Shown: positions 28,301 through 41,446 of the stretch, piece by piece | Position numbering within the stretch: position 1 is the stretch's first letter | Layout of the letters: each line of letters opens with the position of its first letter | Assembly: GCA_013398175.1 (NCBI GenBank) | Contig: VZRZ01000225.1 | Span: forward strand, 595,435 to 659,434 | Reading direction: 5' to 3' | DNA from: Climacteris rufus | Taxonomy: Eukaryota; Chordata; Aves; Passeriformes; Climacteridae | DNA length: 64,000 nt | The notes under the pieces: model-generated | Database searches by the model: none | The model's input: the letters and a program-made list of their open reading frames with translations, nothing else | Told to the model about the DNA's origin: nothing | Program-made: the position numbers and the translations under genes

Positions 28301-31300
28301 TTCATGGCTGTTTATTCAATAGCAAAGCTTTTCCAAACAAAACTTTTCCAAAGGGGTAGCTGTCCCCCAGCATACATCTCTCCAGGGAGCTGAAAAGCAG
28401 TGACAAGTTGGAGGTTCCCTGAAGATGCCAGCAGCAACTGCACAGGGCTGAGGCTTGCACTCCCAAGCACCCTCCATAAAGGCTGGGTGGGCATGACACG
28501 CTGCTATCACTGCTCCTCCAGGCAAGAGTCACTGCTGAATTTGGCTACAAACCCCAAGGAAAATGATCATCAGTTGCATTTTATTTTTATACCCTGAGCT
28601 TCCATCTTTACACTGATAAGGGAACAGCTGCCTCTAATCTCTCTTCTAAATCCTGGGCATGGTATGGCAACCTCTTGGGCATTGTGGATGCTATCCTGAA
28701 CTGGCCAATGAGACTCAAATGCCAGCTATTATCCTTATGGCAACTATGTGTGGCATTAGGTGTGGGTCTTTTTTTGCTACCTGCTTCATTTTCTCGGTAG
28801 CAGCTGTGTCGCAGGAGTCAGAGAAAAACTCTGCAGTCACTTCTCTTTGTAAAGGCTGAGATTCACTGACCAGCAGAATGCAGAGAGTTGTTTGGGGCTG
28901 CTTTGACATTAAAGGTTTCATTTCCAGAGATTGTCACACGATGATGCAAACTGCCACAGAAATTTAAGCACAGATGATTAATGCATAGTAAGGTAACCTG
29001 TGGACTAGCTGAGCTGCTAGAAAGGCTGAGCTCCAGAAAGGCTGCCTTGTATTATCTCATTTAGATAAGAGCAGTGAGACACTCTGGCCTTGGAAGTGCC
29101 ATGGTTTGAGTTCACCTTTGCCATAAGTAATGTGAAGAGGGACTTTTTGGCAGGATAGGCAAAATGCAGCTCTTCCCACTATGGATAAGGCTCGGGAAAG
29201 GCCACAGAGGTGAGGCTGTGGGAAGGTATCTGCCCTGTAGATCTGATCTTGCAAAGAAAATAGTCTCCATACTCATCACCCTGTTGGTATAATTTCCCTT
29301 TTGCAAAAACAGGACAGGACCCACATTTCAAATGATTGTAAGGATGTGGAAACATATATATCGTGTGGAAACTCTTCCTCTATTGGGGAAAAGCTACACA
29401 CAGGTGAAAGAAAAATTATTTCCATCTTCCTTGAGATCGGTAGGTAAGCATGAAAAGGCATTTCCTCTTCTTTTTGCTAATTTTTGCTAAAAGTAAGGAA
29501 TTCAAAAAACTTGCCCACCACATAGTTATGTGTGGGTCAGTGAAGGCAACAGTGAGTAAACCCAATTCCTTTGAAAGATGAATCAATGCCTGGAAAAGAG
29601 ATGTGAGAAAGTATAGAGCAAGTGAGGTACAAGAGACTAGGAAGTGGTAATTTTCTCTTTTTATCACAAAGAGGAGTTTTATAAAAGGCTCTGCAGTTGG
29701 TGCTTGTAGACAGATAAGATTTAATACATATTCTTTCTGATGGTGATGAATTGCACAGGTCAGAAAAGATCCTTTTCCATATATGAAATACAGAAGTCTT
29801 GGAAGGAATATTTTCAGTTAAAGTGAATGGAGTAGTACTAAAGCTGCAAGCTGACAGTGTGTCTCCAGTGCTAGTAGTTTGTTGACTTCATATTCCTCTT
29901 CCAGGAAAGCTTGTGTGCTGAACAAAGACCAGGCACTCTTTGTGTTCCTGGCAGTCGACTGTGTTAGCTCAGACATGGAGGGATCACTCACATGTGTCCC
30001 CTTGCCCAGCCTTCACCCCACAGAGGATAGAGTATGTTAAAATGTGAGATATCTCAGGGATAGCAAACATCAGGAAGAGAGATTCACGCTTAAAAAATGA
30101 GTTCTTCTCCTGACTTAGCTTCATCAGCCTTCTAGTCTGAGTCTACAGCCAGAACTGCTGAACACCAGCAGTTCATTTGAAGATGGTTCTTTTATATAAA
30201 TAAATACATGCACAGATGTGTGCAGGGAGACATCTACAAAAGTTTGCAATTCACTGTACTGACAGAGGACATAATTCAAACGGTATGAGGGACGTTGAAA
30301 TTAGTTTGGAGAGAAGAGTGCCATAACTTCAGCCTCATACAATTCCTACATACTTCACATGGCCTCAGTTGTTGTTTAGTAACTCACAATATGAATACTT
30401 TGAAGAAGTTGTAAAAAAGCTGCTTATCTCTTTTATCAGACTAGGTAACAGAAATTAAAGTAGCTTCCATCCCACGCACAAGCAGGGCACAATCCATTCC
30501 TGGTAACCTAACCTTGAGATGTCTGGTTTTCCTCAGGGCCATGCTCCAGTGATTCATCCACAGTGTTCAGTCCATCCTCCTTCCCTTCTCTTCCAGAGTC
30601 ATTAGCCATTCTACTCTATTGTAGGCACAAAGGAACTTTCCACCCACTTACACTAAACCTAAAAAAAGGCAACAGAGCCTTTGGGCCATGTATTTTCTGT
30701 GCTTAATATACTGATGTGTATAAATATATATTAGTTTTATTTCCTCTGTCAGCAGATTGTGCTGCTGAAAGTTTTAAATATTTATCATGCTTGTACTGGG
30801 AATGGTTCTGCTCACCTGTGGTATCCCAAACACCTCTTACTTTCCAGGATGGGAAAGGATACAGAGCATAGCAACTAAGGAAGAAATGTCTCAGGCCCCT
30901 TCCACTAAATGAAGGCTGGATTAAAAGGGCAAATGCCCAACCTGCTGAAATGGAGACACTAAAGTTTTCCCTCCATCACCCTGTGCTGAGTTCTGTAAGG
31001 GGGAAGGTCTCAGTGTCTGCTAGCAGACTTTTAGGGCTCCTTTCTCATCTTGACCTTCCCTTTATCACTGTATGCAGATTATTTTTCTTTAGACTTAAAC
31101 AGTGAGGGAAGGTGGGAACGGTAGATGAGAAGAGAAGAAAAAAAAATTGAGGTTTATTATTCTTGCTCCTGGACTTTGTCTATTGTTCTTGAATCACCCT
31201 GGGATTAAGTCTTTTTAGAGATATGAAAAATATCTTCATCAGACATGATTTAATAGTTTTCTCTTTTCTGTTGTATTAGTAAATCCCTGCACATACATTC

Positions 31301-34300
31301 CACTGAGAAGCAAATCACTCTGAAATACATCACCTGGGCTAATACTTTATTTTCAACTGCACTGGTCATGCTTGGGTACTCTTGGTTCCAACTCCTCACA
31401 AGTTTGTAGTTATAATCCAATGCTAAAAGGTAAATGTGAAAGCCTCTTACACCAGCACTGTAGTCCTGATCCCTTAGGACAGTCAAAACCTCAGTTTTAT
31501 CTACCTGCTCCTTTTTTAACTCAACTTGTTTGTACAACTTTTTTTCTACAATATACTTGCATAGCAAAGGCTAATCTGAAAGACTTGTTCACCAAGCATA
31601 GCCTTTCACTAGTAAGCATGTCTGTTTAGAGCTGTGGTGTCCCTCTGGTTGTTTGATTGCCCATCCATGAAAGCTCATAGCTACTTTACTCAGCTTGAAC
31701 AAGGAGAAAGTTGACAGGAGGCCCTCCAAGACCCTGTTCTGCTGGCTTGCAAGGTAGTTCTGAGCTAGCATTTCCCCAAAAAAGTAAGAGCTTTTATTTT
31801 GTCTCATTACTATAGTCATTCAAGAAGGGAAAGAAACCAGAGGGCATCTATCTGTGCCAGCAAAGAAACATCTCTCTGATTAGTAAGCAACTCCTTCATT
31901 AATTTCAATTTCAAAACAATGTTTTCATTACCTGATTTTGCTTCTGCAGCTACAACTAGCTTGAGAAAGATCGAGCTGTTTATATGCAACTTACAATGGA
32001 TCTCCAAGACATTGTTTTTTTTAATAATTGTTTTGTATTGCTGACTGATTTTCTACTGAGCATGCACAGTTTTATGAAGCTGTGATATTCACACTTTGTC
32101 TTCTGTTCAGGACCAGAAAATTTGTCTCATGAGGATTAGACATGCTGCCATCTGCAATACAGACATTTCTATCAGCAGATATGGCCAGGAAAACCTACTG
32201 TTTGTGACTAATTTCTTTTAAAAATAAGCACTGTCTCTTAGAAGTGAAATGGGAGAGTGACATGTAGCTTTAAAACTAATCTTCTAGTTAGTAGCAGAAA
32301 ACAACCCACATCTGTGACTAGCTGTAAGGCAAATGGCATGGGCATGAAGAGGGATGCTGGTGCCTTCCCAGCCCAAATGCAGCTTTGGAACCTCTGTCCC
32401 ACAACCATGCTGGGACCATTGGCTGACAACTCGCAAATGCCCCCTTGAGGGTCTCCAGCTCACGGCCCCAGCTCCACTCACTTGTGGGGAATGTGAACCT
32501 CCCTTTTGTTCACATGGCCATGAGAACCTGGAATTGCAAGGGGCCAGGAAATGGCACAGACACTCAAGCCATTGAGATGGCAAGGGAAAGTCAGCATGGG
32601 TCAGATTAGGGGTCAGGGCCAGACTGTCTCCTTACCCCATAGGACCAACTTGGGCAGGCACTGAAGCTTTCATAAGTGCCTCTGAACGAGGCACAGACTC
32701 CCACAAACTGCTAACCAAGGGAGTAAACAAGGGATTATAATCAGTGAAGTAATACATGAGAGCTCTCCTTGTCTCTCTCTTAGCACTAGGCTTTTTGTGC
32801 CACCAAGACACAAATAAACTGACAGCAACTCCTTCATATACTGGCTCTAATGACAGGGCTTTTCTCACTCCTAGCTGCACCCTTGCTTTAGCTTCAGACA
32901 GGGCTGCTACCTTTGTAAATACTGCTTGGGCAGTAATGCATTGGCACAAACAGTAACTGCCAATTATCATCCTTTCCCACAAACCCACAAAGGGGGTCAG
33001 AGACAGTCAGAAACAGTCCATAAGAAGATCACTATTCAGTCTTTGGCACAAGTGAGAGGGCAGAGCTCTGTGGCCAGGAGGCTGGGTGCAGAAATAGGGC
33101 AGAAACCTCTAATAAAGGCAATAAAAAGGTCAACTACTTACAGTTTGTGAAAACAATAAGCAGTAAATAGTCTATCATTTCACCCTGTACTTCTGCTGTT
33201 TTATTTAGTCACTAAGTCTTTTCAAAGAAATGTGTGACAAATTAGAGCCTTCATTTGCAGAGATGCCTAGTGTCTGGTTCATCTGAGGGAAACAACTTGG
33301 AGGGTTTTTTAGGCTCCTGTTTGATTTTATGGCAAGGCCAACCTTGCCTCTAAAAATTACAGCTTTCTAACAGGGGCACCACCTAACATCTGGCAATTTG
33401 CACTTCTAGATCAGAGAAATAATAAGTACTGGCACTGAAAACACATTCCCATGCCCAGATGTCTTCCTGTCCCATTGGCAAAAGCTCAAGGACAGTCCAC
33501 TGTCAACCTTTGGTCAGGAGTCAGAGCAACATTTCTGGAGTCTTGTACTACACAAAGTCCATGGAAGAAAAATCATCCTCTTGTAGTCTTACCTAATGGG
33601 AGAACACAATGTAAAGCACTCCCTTGCTTTCTGAGAGCAGGACACATGGGCTGGTTCAATTTTCATCTTCAAAACTGTCACTGTTACCCACACACATCTC
33701 CTAGAGCCAATCTAGTACACAAAAAGGAAAAAGTTTTCACACCAGGATTCTGAGCAAGCACAGGGGAGTCTGCTGAGGTGACCGTGGAGCCAGACACAGG
33801 ACGCTGTCCTGCAGTGATGTAAAAGCAACAGGAACTTATCAGGAGAGCATAATCTCGAGGGCATATGCATGATGCAGTACAGGAGAGAGTTGGTAGAAAT
33901 TTGTGGAAAATTAGCAGAAGAAAACAATGTTGGTCAAAAAGAATTTTTTACAAAGAATGTGGTAAGAAATGCTGGTCTCTTGAACCCAGCAACTGCTCTG
34001 GGAGAGGAGAGAAACACTGCATTGACAGATCCTGTTCTTCATCTCCCCGAAAACCAGAGCTCTGGGGCAGCTCTTTCATAAATAATTCACAGCACAGCTT
34101 GCTATGCATCATGCAGACTGAGGCCAGTTGTGTGGCCATTCCTGTCCCTAATGGCCTAATTCACTACAGCCCATGTAAATCGGTAAATGGGAAAATGAGG
34201 TCTTGAAAAAGGCTCTGAATATACCAGATAAATCAGCAGTAGTGTTGGCACTGCATAAAGGGCAGGGTGAATAACAATAGCAACAAAGAACTCCCAGCAT

Positions 34301-37300
34301 GCTTAAAGTGTGGCAGGGGTTAAGTTTTGCCACCAAGACAGCTGGACAGTTGTTCAGGAGAGATTTAAATGTTTTAAAGGAAAGCTCAGTAGGGCAATCA
34401 TGCAAGGAGCTACTAAAAGGCTCTGTTTCAGCTGCAGCCCTGGGTGCTGGTCTCTGGCTGAGGATGCTGCCACAGAGCATGGCCTCTTCAGCACTTCTCC
34501 CTATGTCTCCAAGCCTGCACATCCTATAGTCCACCACCCTGTTGCATATGGTTCAGTACATACCAGTGGGCTGTGAAAACTGAAGCCTGCTCCTCAGCAA
34601 CTTCTAAAAAGGTGCCTCCAGCAACCTGCACTCTGGCCAGCTCTTGCTGCTGACACTGGCAGCCAGCTTGGCCATTTTCAGCTCACTGACTGACCACTTT
34701 TCCTATAAAAATTCAAGCCTGGAGCTGGAAGCTCTCACCATCCAACCTCACCCTCCATACTCTTGTTGCAGCACGTTGCCAGAACCTCCCTTGCAGACCC
34801 CAGCCATGTTCCTACTGGCCACTGTATTCCCAGCAAATTCTCCCTGTATACCTTCAGGGAAGCTGTAGGGAAACACAGTACAACAGCCATCCTCATGTGC
34901 ACTGGCTCTTTGGAGTCTGGCCAGACTGCAATATTCTCAAATGTGTCCATTCTTCAATTATTTTTTAATTTCTTCAACAATTAATTCTTAGTCTGTACCC
35001 TGACTCACTGAGTGCTGTACAACACTTAAGTAATGCATGCTAAAGATCATCTCTGGATTTTATAGCTAGTAGTGGTGAAAGATGAAAGCCCAATATTGCC
35101 TATTATACTGGGGCTACACTCAGATATTAAAAATAAAAAACCCCTTCAAGATGACATCTGTTGTAGCCAAAGTTCATATATTCCTTCATGAAAATTCAAC
35201 TACATAAAAAAAGAGACACTTTGCAATACATGGAGGATGATTCACCCTTAAATATACAGCTGAAAGCCTCTCAAAATTCTTTTTTCTACTTCCTGCTGTT
35301 TTGTGAGACCAGCAAAAGAAGAACTATGATCCGTGATAATAAATCTCCATTTTCTCACCTTGCCCTTCAGCATTTCATCAGAGATAACAGTAAAACCTGG
35401 TGCCCTTTTGACATCACACAAATAACATTCCCTGTCTCTCCTCTCCTCTCTCCAGCCTGCTTTATCTCTCACTGCTCAGCAAATCTTCACGCAAAACTAA
35501 TGTTTAGCTGCAAGAAAGAAGGGTATGGAAGAAATGCATGAATGCAGAAAGTAGCAAGACTGTTGCTGAATGGCCCTTTTTGGAGAAATTGGCCCAGTTA
35601 CAGTGGTTAGTGAACAGCTGCCTCCCAGCTGAGATTTATCAGCTAAAGACAAGGTGATACAAAATCTAGCAAAAGCCTTAGAGAGCTGTGAAAACTGGAG
35701 GGCTTCTTTCCAGCTGTACATTGGAGCCCAGGCATTTACATCCCAGACAAAGATGCCTGGGTGTGTATGATTAGCAGACCTGCTCCCTGCAGCTCCCACT
35801 AGGAAGAATCTCCCTGCAGTGAAGGGATGATGCTACTGAGTGCCAACTAGTAAAAGAAAGCAAAGCAGAAGCCCCGAGGCAAGTGCCCAGATTGATGTCT
35901 AGCACAGTCTCCTGTATTGCTGAACTGCAGAAGTAGGTTAGAAACTTGAGAGACAGAGACTGTAGCATTTCTATCCAAGTAGCAAGTGTTTACTTGGACA
36001 ATCCCCGACTTACAGCTGCTGTCTACCCATTTCTCTTGGTCACTTTGGTCCCATGGTTACTTTGACTAACATCCAAAGCCAATCTGTGTCTCCTGCTCCA
36101 CCTATGCAATGTTTCAGGCTGTGGTGGAAGCTGGAAAGATACTTGGATCATGGGAGAGGGCTAGGTGCTACTGTAGTCATCACTATCTTCCCTTTGGAAT
36201 GCCTGCAGCAGCAGCAAAGTGAGGTGGGACCATCCTAACATGGGCCCATGTCTTCATTATGTGTTTCTGAGGAATGGGCTGTAATTCAGAATGCAGTGAC
36301 TGCAGTTTTGTGGGGGAAGATCAGCCTCCTAAGACACCAACACATCTCCAAAGCAGCCATGACTGGACTGGGTATGAGTTGGTGGCACATGACACCAGGC
36401 TGTAGGAATGAGATGTGGAGCATCACACCCATGTAGTTATCCTACAGAAACCAGGGAAGAGAAAAAATGGGGCTAGGACCCCTCCCACAGACAGGAGAGG
36501 CAATGAAGAGAAGCAGGCAGACATAGAAGCCATTGCCCACAGCAATCTAGGACTAAGCTGTGTTTTGTGCAATAAAAACATCTTACTTATACAGCCAGTT
36601 GATCTGGGAGGTTTTGTCTGTTGGAAACAAAGAGGCACTACCAAACACATAGGGTTCTTCTAATTATTATGTCATTCAGCTTTCATGTGCCCATGAGTTT
36701 CACAGCAGTGATCCTCAGGGAGGATGCTTGACAGGGGTCCTGCAAGGCTCCAGCCCAGAAATATGGTGGTGAGGGAAGCCATGCCAAATATGCAACACCA
36801 GGCAAGGGAAACAGCCAGTCAGGAACCATGAAGACTACTTTGAAGTTCAGTCCAGGATTTTTTTGTGTCTTTCTTTCATGTCACAAGATGTTCTGGCTTC
36901 TGAGGTTTTTATGATTGCTCTGATAATTGAATGATTCTCTGTGGAAATAAAAATATTTTTTACAAAACTTCCTTACAAAAAAAGGTGACAATTAACTGCC
37001 AAATTTTTTCTACATCATACACTGCAATCACAACTACCAGAGCACTGATTAAAACCAAGGCCCACCCCTGCAGCTACATGGGGAAAATCACTCCAGGTCT
37101 CCCGCAAATTGCAATTTCGCAAGCTGGCAACCCACCAAAGCACCCCAGCTCAGGTCTGACCAATAAAAGCACAGGAACAGCTTTTTCATGTGTTTCTCTA
37201 CTAAGGTTTGGTGTTAATGGAACAGAACATTCCAATAACCTTTTAAAAGGTTGGACTAATTCAATTCTTTGGGTTGGAGAGAACCAGGCTGCATTAATCT

Positions 37301-39797
37301 GGTTGTTGCATAATAAGTGAAGGGGGTGACATAGAGGGGAGCGAGGTGGTGATTTAAGGTGTTTCCACGTAGCAGTTGGTATAAAAAGAGAGATGAGCTG
37401 AACAGTGGGAAGTTTAGCTTGCTGACAGGGGACAGACACCCACAAAGTTGCTGTCTCTCCCCGGCATCACCAGTCCCTGAGCCAGGCTGCACCTGCACAG
37501 CTCTGGTACTATCATCCTGGGATGAGAGGGATATGTGAGGATGAATAATTCAGCTGCAAATCAGCTCTCCAACTGCACTGCATTTTTTCTTCCGGCTTGC
37601 TATTTTTAATTTAGATACTCCCACGTGTGTGTTTGGTGGATTAGAGGCATATGAGAAATAGAAGAAGGTGGCTGACACAGGCAGGTAGCAGAGCCTGGGG
37701 GTGGCAGAGGTGGAACCAACACTGGCCTAGAACAGGTCCAGTGCCACCTTCCTGCCTAGGGCAGCACGGGGCTGAGCACCTCTGAGTCCTACTTACTTTC
37801 GTGGAAGCTGAAAAATCTCAGCACCGCTTGCTTGGATTTATACGCCTGTGCTGGCAATTACAAAGAAACAGTGAAGGTGTCCATTCAGTTATAGCCAGAG
37901 CTGGATATCAGGGGATCTGGGTTCAGTTTTGAGGTTTGCTACTTATCTCCTCTGCACAAACCTTGTAAATCTTCTCTCTTGTAGTTGCAGATTTGTTAGT
38001 GGGAAAATTGCTACCACTGCTTCCTTTGGTCTGCCTCACTTTCCTCTGGGGAAGAAACCAGTGCTGCTTGTTCATAGCTACAGGTGGGAACCTCTTCTGC
38101 TGTAAGGTGGCACCTTCCTATTGTATTTTTTAATCACAAACACCAAAAGGAGAGGGTCATCAAAATGGTTTAAGAGGAGGTAGAAATATTTTAGCTGCAG
38201 CATTTCAATGAGGAGATGAGGAACTGTAGGACACAATGGGATGGAAAAAGCTGCCTATTTGGGCAAATGCAAAATTATCATTACATGCTCATCTTAGTCA
38301 GAATCCAGATTTCTGGAAGAGATTGGCTGGCATTTTGATTTGTACAGTAGTTCCTACAGATTATTAAATAAAAAGATCAAAGAAAAAGATAAAAATAATG
38401 CTGTCATGTTCAAGAATCTTTCCTTTTACCCTATTCTGTGTATACAGTATTCAGTCAATTACTTCTGATGAGACCTAATACTAATAATAACTGCTTTCAC
38501 ACAGTCTGGACTGCTTTCCCTGGCTGGTAATGGCATTCATGTCTTCCTGTGGACTGAAGGAAAGCTTTGAAATTTAGAGTAGTTAATTTCTTGTTAGATT
38601 ATACCTAGTCTCAACTTTTCAGCTGTAAGTCACTATATATAGGGAACTTCTTAAAAATAAGAGAGAAGCAAGTATTTGAAAGTCAAAAATAAATTAACTA
38701 TTGTGAGATCATTCCATAGATTATTGCCAGGGTTGTGGAAAGTGCCCATGCTTTCAAGGCATGATGCACTCTGCTAGCCATTCTCATATCTAAATAAAGA
38801 TCTAATTTAAGAAAAACCCTTCTTACTCTATTTCTTGGTCTTTGTGATGAAGAAAACCCTGGACTATTGCTTAATTACTCAACTCCTGGTCAGGAAAATC
38901 AGATGTTACTCCCAGATCTTGGGGGGAAAGAAGCAAAACAGAAAATGTAGCGATGTAGTAGTGATGAAGAAGCCAACATCCTTTGCCACAGAAATTTCAT
39001 GACTAATGATTCACAAAGCCTACTGGTCAGTTTTAATCGTGATATTCAGAAGCCTGAGACACTCTGTTCAGAAAACAGGTGATTAGCCAAGCAGCTAAAT
39101 GTCTAATAAGCACCATTTATCACACGCCTTTGGCCTCCTGGCTTCTCCCAGGGAAAGCACCAACAAGTACACACCACATGGTGGCTTCTCCCAGCAGTAT
39201 TTAACAAAGACTAGCTACAATTTTAAAACACAAAACAACATGCCGGACAAAGGTTTCTCTTTCTTTCCTAAGACATAAATTTAATCTCCAAAACCTACAC
39301 TTGCCTGCAGACAAACAGCAAGTCCACGAGCGTTGAAACAGAATCTGGCTCAAGATATGGAACCCCTGGAGGCATTAAGACAGGAATGAATTGCTTTATA
39401 TCATTAGCAAGCCAAGACTGTCTCCTTTCCCAGGGAATATAAAGCATTCCGTTTGCAGCTGATACTTCACAAGACACTGAGCGATATCCCTGCCCCAGTG
39501 CATTTTGCATATGCACTACAGACCATGTTAGAGTTTCTAAACTATTATCAAAAACATAATTATTTTATTTTCTCTAATGGCACATCTAAAGGCGTGATAC
39601 AGATTTCGTAGACATTTTTTTACCCACCTAATTCTCCATGACGCCTTGCAGAGTTTTGGAAAGTTGTTGGTATGCAAATTTTGCTTTCTAGTTGTTTTTC
39701 TCCAGTTTTGTCAAAGCTCAGATGAATAGAGAGACAGCCATTAACCAGCTTCCAGTCTGTGAATGAGCTGTAGAACAGTCACTTGGTAGACTTTTAT

Positions 39798-39831
39798 CAG
39801 GACAGTGTGCTGCCAGGCACACTGTGTCCTG
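39798..39831. repeat. Imperfect hairpin around CAGGACAGTGTGC
   Basis: The left arm AGGACAGTGTGC pairs with the right arm GCACACTGTGTCCT, leaving a two-base bulge, across a six-base loop. The right-arm string ACTGTGTCCTG recurs about 40 bases downstream near 39862. The stem is too short for a typical animal pre-miRNA. Confidence 0.6.
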
Positions 39832-39959
39832 CAGTTCAGAACCTGCTGCTGAATGATTGTCCACTGTGTCCTGTGGGAAGTGCCCTGTGTTGGATTAACA
39901 CCACAGCCTCAAGCTGGCAAGTAGAGGTTTGCATTTAAACCCTTGGTTTAGCACAGAAG

Positions 39960-40007
39960 TGAGGAGTACTTCAATGGAAGCTTGAGAGGTGTAAGAAGTA
40001 CTCCTCA
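39960..40007. repeat. Perfect 13-bp inverted repeat with 22-base loop
   Basis: TGAGGAGTACTTC at 39960-39972 is the exact reverse complement of GAAGTACTCCTCA at 39995-40007. Pairing can continue two or three bases beyond the arms after one mismatch. The whole could fold into a hairpin of about 55 bases. No surrounding target-site duplication or transposase is visible. Confidence 0.75.
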
Positions 40008-40883
40008 ATTTTTCTGTCATTCTTTACACAACCAATGAATGAGCTGTTTTTTCTCCACATACAGCAAAACACTCTAATAAAGAACAGGCACTACATATCC
40101 TGGACAGGCCTTAAGAAATCTTAGTGTTGTGTTAATTTAAAAGCAGTGCTAATGTGGGCTGCTGATCTTAGTTGTCAAGCTACCTTCTAATCTTAACTCC
40201 TCTTGTGGGCTTTTGCATGTTAAAGAGTAGAAAACAATATTTAAATTAGCATAAGGTTAACAGTGTAAGTATTTGGTTTGCAAAACATATGTAAAAACTG
40301 CAAACATTAGATGCTCTGCTTAGACTTGGGAGTGCTAGCAGGAAAAAATACATCCAAAGAACCTTTAGAAGTAAGAATCCAAAGCAGGAATCTGACTGTA
40401 TGGGTTATATACAGGGTACCTGAATGGTGTTTTGGTACTTTTTCACTTCATGCAGTCTGTTTTACAAGTTTAAGCTGAACAAGAAAAAAAGTGGGGTGTG
40501 GCTACTGAAGCAACCCTGTATGTCTCATGTAAGAAACAAAGACAGGAAACACAAACAGATCCCTCTGGGTCTGCATAATTAGAAGGGAAACTTGCCTTGG
40601 ATTGCAGAATGTAACTTGGCATGGTTGAGTTTATTTATGGCAACGGAATCTAAAATGAGCCATCCTCTCCAAAGACACACTCTCAACTGTTAAAAGTTGC
40701 ACTCATTTAAAAAGTCTTATATTGTTGAAATAGAACTACTTAACATTTAAAATGTATATTCTAATTTTAGCTATATCATACGAATCTCAAATATCTTCTA
40801 TTATGAAGCAATATGCTCCTCTTTCTTATTCAGGTTTTGGTGACATCTTTTCCTATAATGTCAACTACAAAGAGAAAATGAGA

Positions 40884-40889
40884 GGCAGG
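40884..40889 (+). repeat. Left 6-bp target-site duplication (GGCAGG)
   Basis: GGCAGG lies immediately before the TGTGGG end of the deleted provirus and is repeated at 41447-41452 directly after its other end. A 6-bp duplication is what alpharetroviral-type integrases generate. Confidence 0.8.
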
Positions 40890-41048
40890 TGTGGGAAAAA
40901 CGGCGGGAGACAAGCACATCCGATGATGATCCTCAAGTCTCACTTTATTTGCTAAAAGTTACAGTTTATATACACACTTCTCTCTTACTTTCTTATCTCT
41001 AACATTCCTTGTTGCCTCCCTTCACTTCGCTAAGTCCTGTTTCTCACA
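40890..41048 (-). repeat. Partial 3' LTR of the deleted provirus
   Basis: This 159-bp segment is identical, apart from one base, to the proximal part of the full LTR at 41149-41307. It holds the TATA-like element, the AATAAA signal and U5, but not the distal U3. Its junction with the leader at 41048/41049 marks the deletion breakpoint. Confidence 0.9.
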
Positions 41049-41133
41049 ACCTAAAACCCTCTCGCTTATTAGCCGTCCTGGCTGCGATCAGGACCCGAAC
41101 TTACTCGTCGTCCCACCGTGGTATTTAGTCGGG

Positions 41134-41146
41134 GTCGGGGTCACCA
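41134..41146 (-). promoter_or_regulatory. Primer binding site, tRNA-Trp type
   Basis: Two bases inside the 5' LTR, the minus strand reads TGGTGACCCCGAC, matching the first 13 bases of the primer binding site used with tRNA-Trp by avian alpharetroviruses (family knowledge). After these 13 bases the match is lost. The position directly after the LTR end supports the assignment. Confidence 0.75.
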
Positions 41147-41148
41147 TT

Positions 41149-41446
41149 TGTGGGAAAAACGACGGGAGACAAGCACATCCGATGATGATCCTCAAGTCTC
41201 ACTTTATTTGCTAAAAGTTACAGTTTATATACACACTTCTCTCTTACTTTCTTATCTCTAACATTCCTTGTTGCCTCCCTTCACTTCGCTAAGTCCTGTT
41301 TCTCACATCTTGTTATCGTACAACTTCTTGCTCAAGGACACTTGAGTAAACTTGCTTCAGTTTGTTTTGTGGGAAATTACTGTCTTACCAGCTGCACTCG
41401 ATCATGTCCTTTCTCCACTAACCATGCACCAATAACACTCTCGACA
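41149..41446 (-). repeat. Full-length 5' LTR of the deleted provirus
   Basis: 298 bp with TGT...ACA termini. On the minus strand a TATA-like element (GTGTATATAAAC, around 41224-41233) lies only about 20 bases before AATAAA (41203-41208), the compact spacing seen in alpharetroviral LTRs with very short R regions. The distal half (about 41308-41446) is unique to this copy and would be U3 enhancer sequence. It could still drive minus-strand transcription, away from LARS2. Confidence 0.8.

Larger units (their letters stand above)
14748..40883. other. Long intergenic stretch, no recognised gene
   Basis: About 26 kb of AT-rich single-copy-looking DNA. The longest open frame (14984-15619, 211 codons on +) reads through an oligo-A run and has no recognised domain. 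Small features are listed separately: tandem repeats near 19749, palindromes near 25353, 30152, 39798 and 39960, a TG run near 25275 and a TATA-like string near 37380. I see no processed pseudogene, no conserved protein exon and no tRNA-like internal promoter boxes. In mammals the LARS2 upstream interval is also gene-poor. Confidence 0.55.
40890..41446 (-). mobile_element. Internally deleted endogenous provirus, alpharetrovirus-like
   Basis: Read on the minus strand this is a 298-bp 5' LTR (41446 down to 41149), a 100-bp leader with primer binding site (41148 to 41049) and then a 3' LTR piece of 159 bp (41048 to 40890) that lacks the first 139 bp of U3. The ends begin TGT and end ACA, and the whole is flanked by GGCAGG on both sides. 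All coding regions (gag, pol, env) and the polypurine tract are absent, so no viral protein can be made. The shared 159 bp of the two LTR segments differ at only one position (a G/A near 40903 versus 41162), suggesting a recent insertion. Family placement rests on the primer binding site, the 6-bp target duplication and the close TATA/poly(A) spacing, as in avian sarcoma-leukosis LTRs; a related avian ERV lineage is possible. Confidence 0.8.

Noticed and set aside
30152..30174. 9-bp inverted repeat GAACTGCTG/CAGCAGTTC
   Set aside because: Short stems like this are expected by chance many times in 64 kb; kept out of the feature list.
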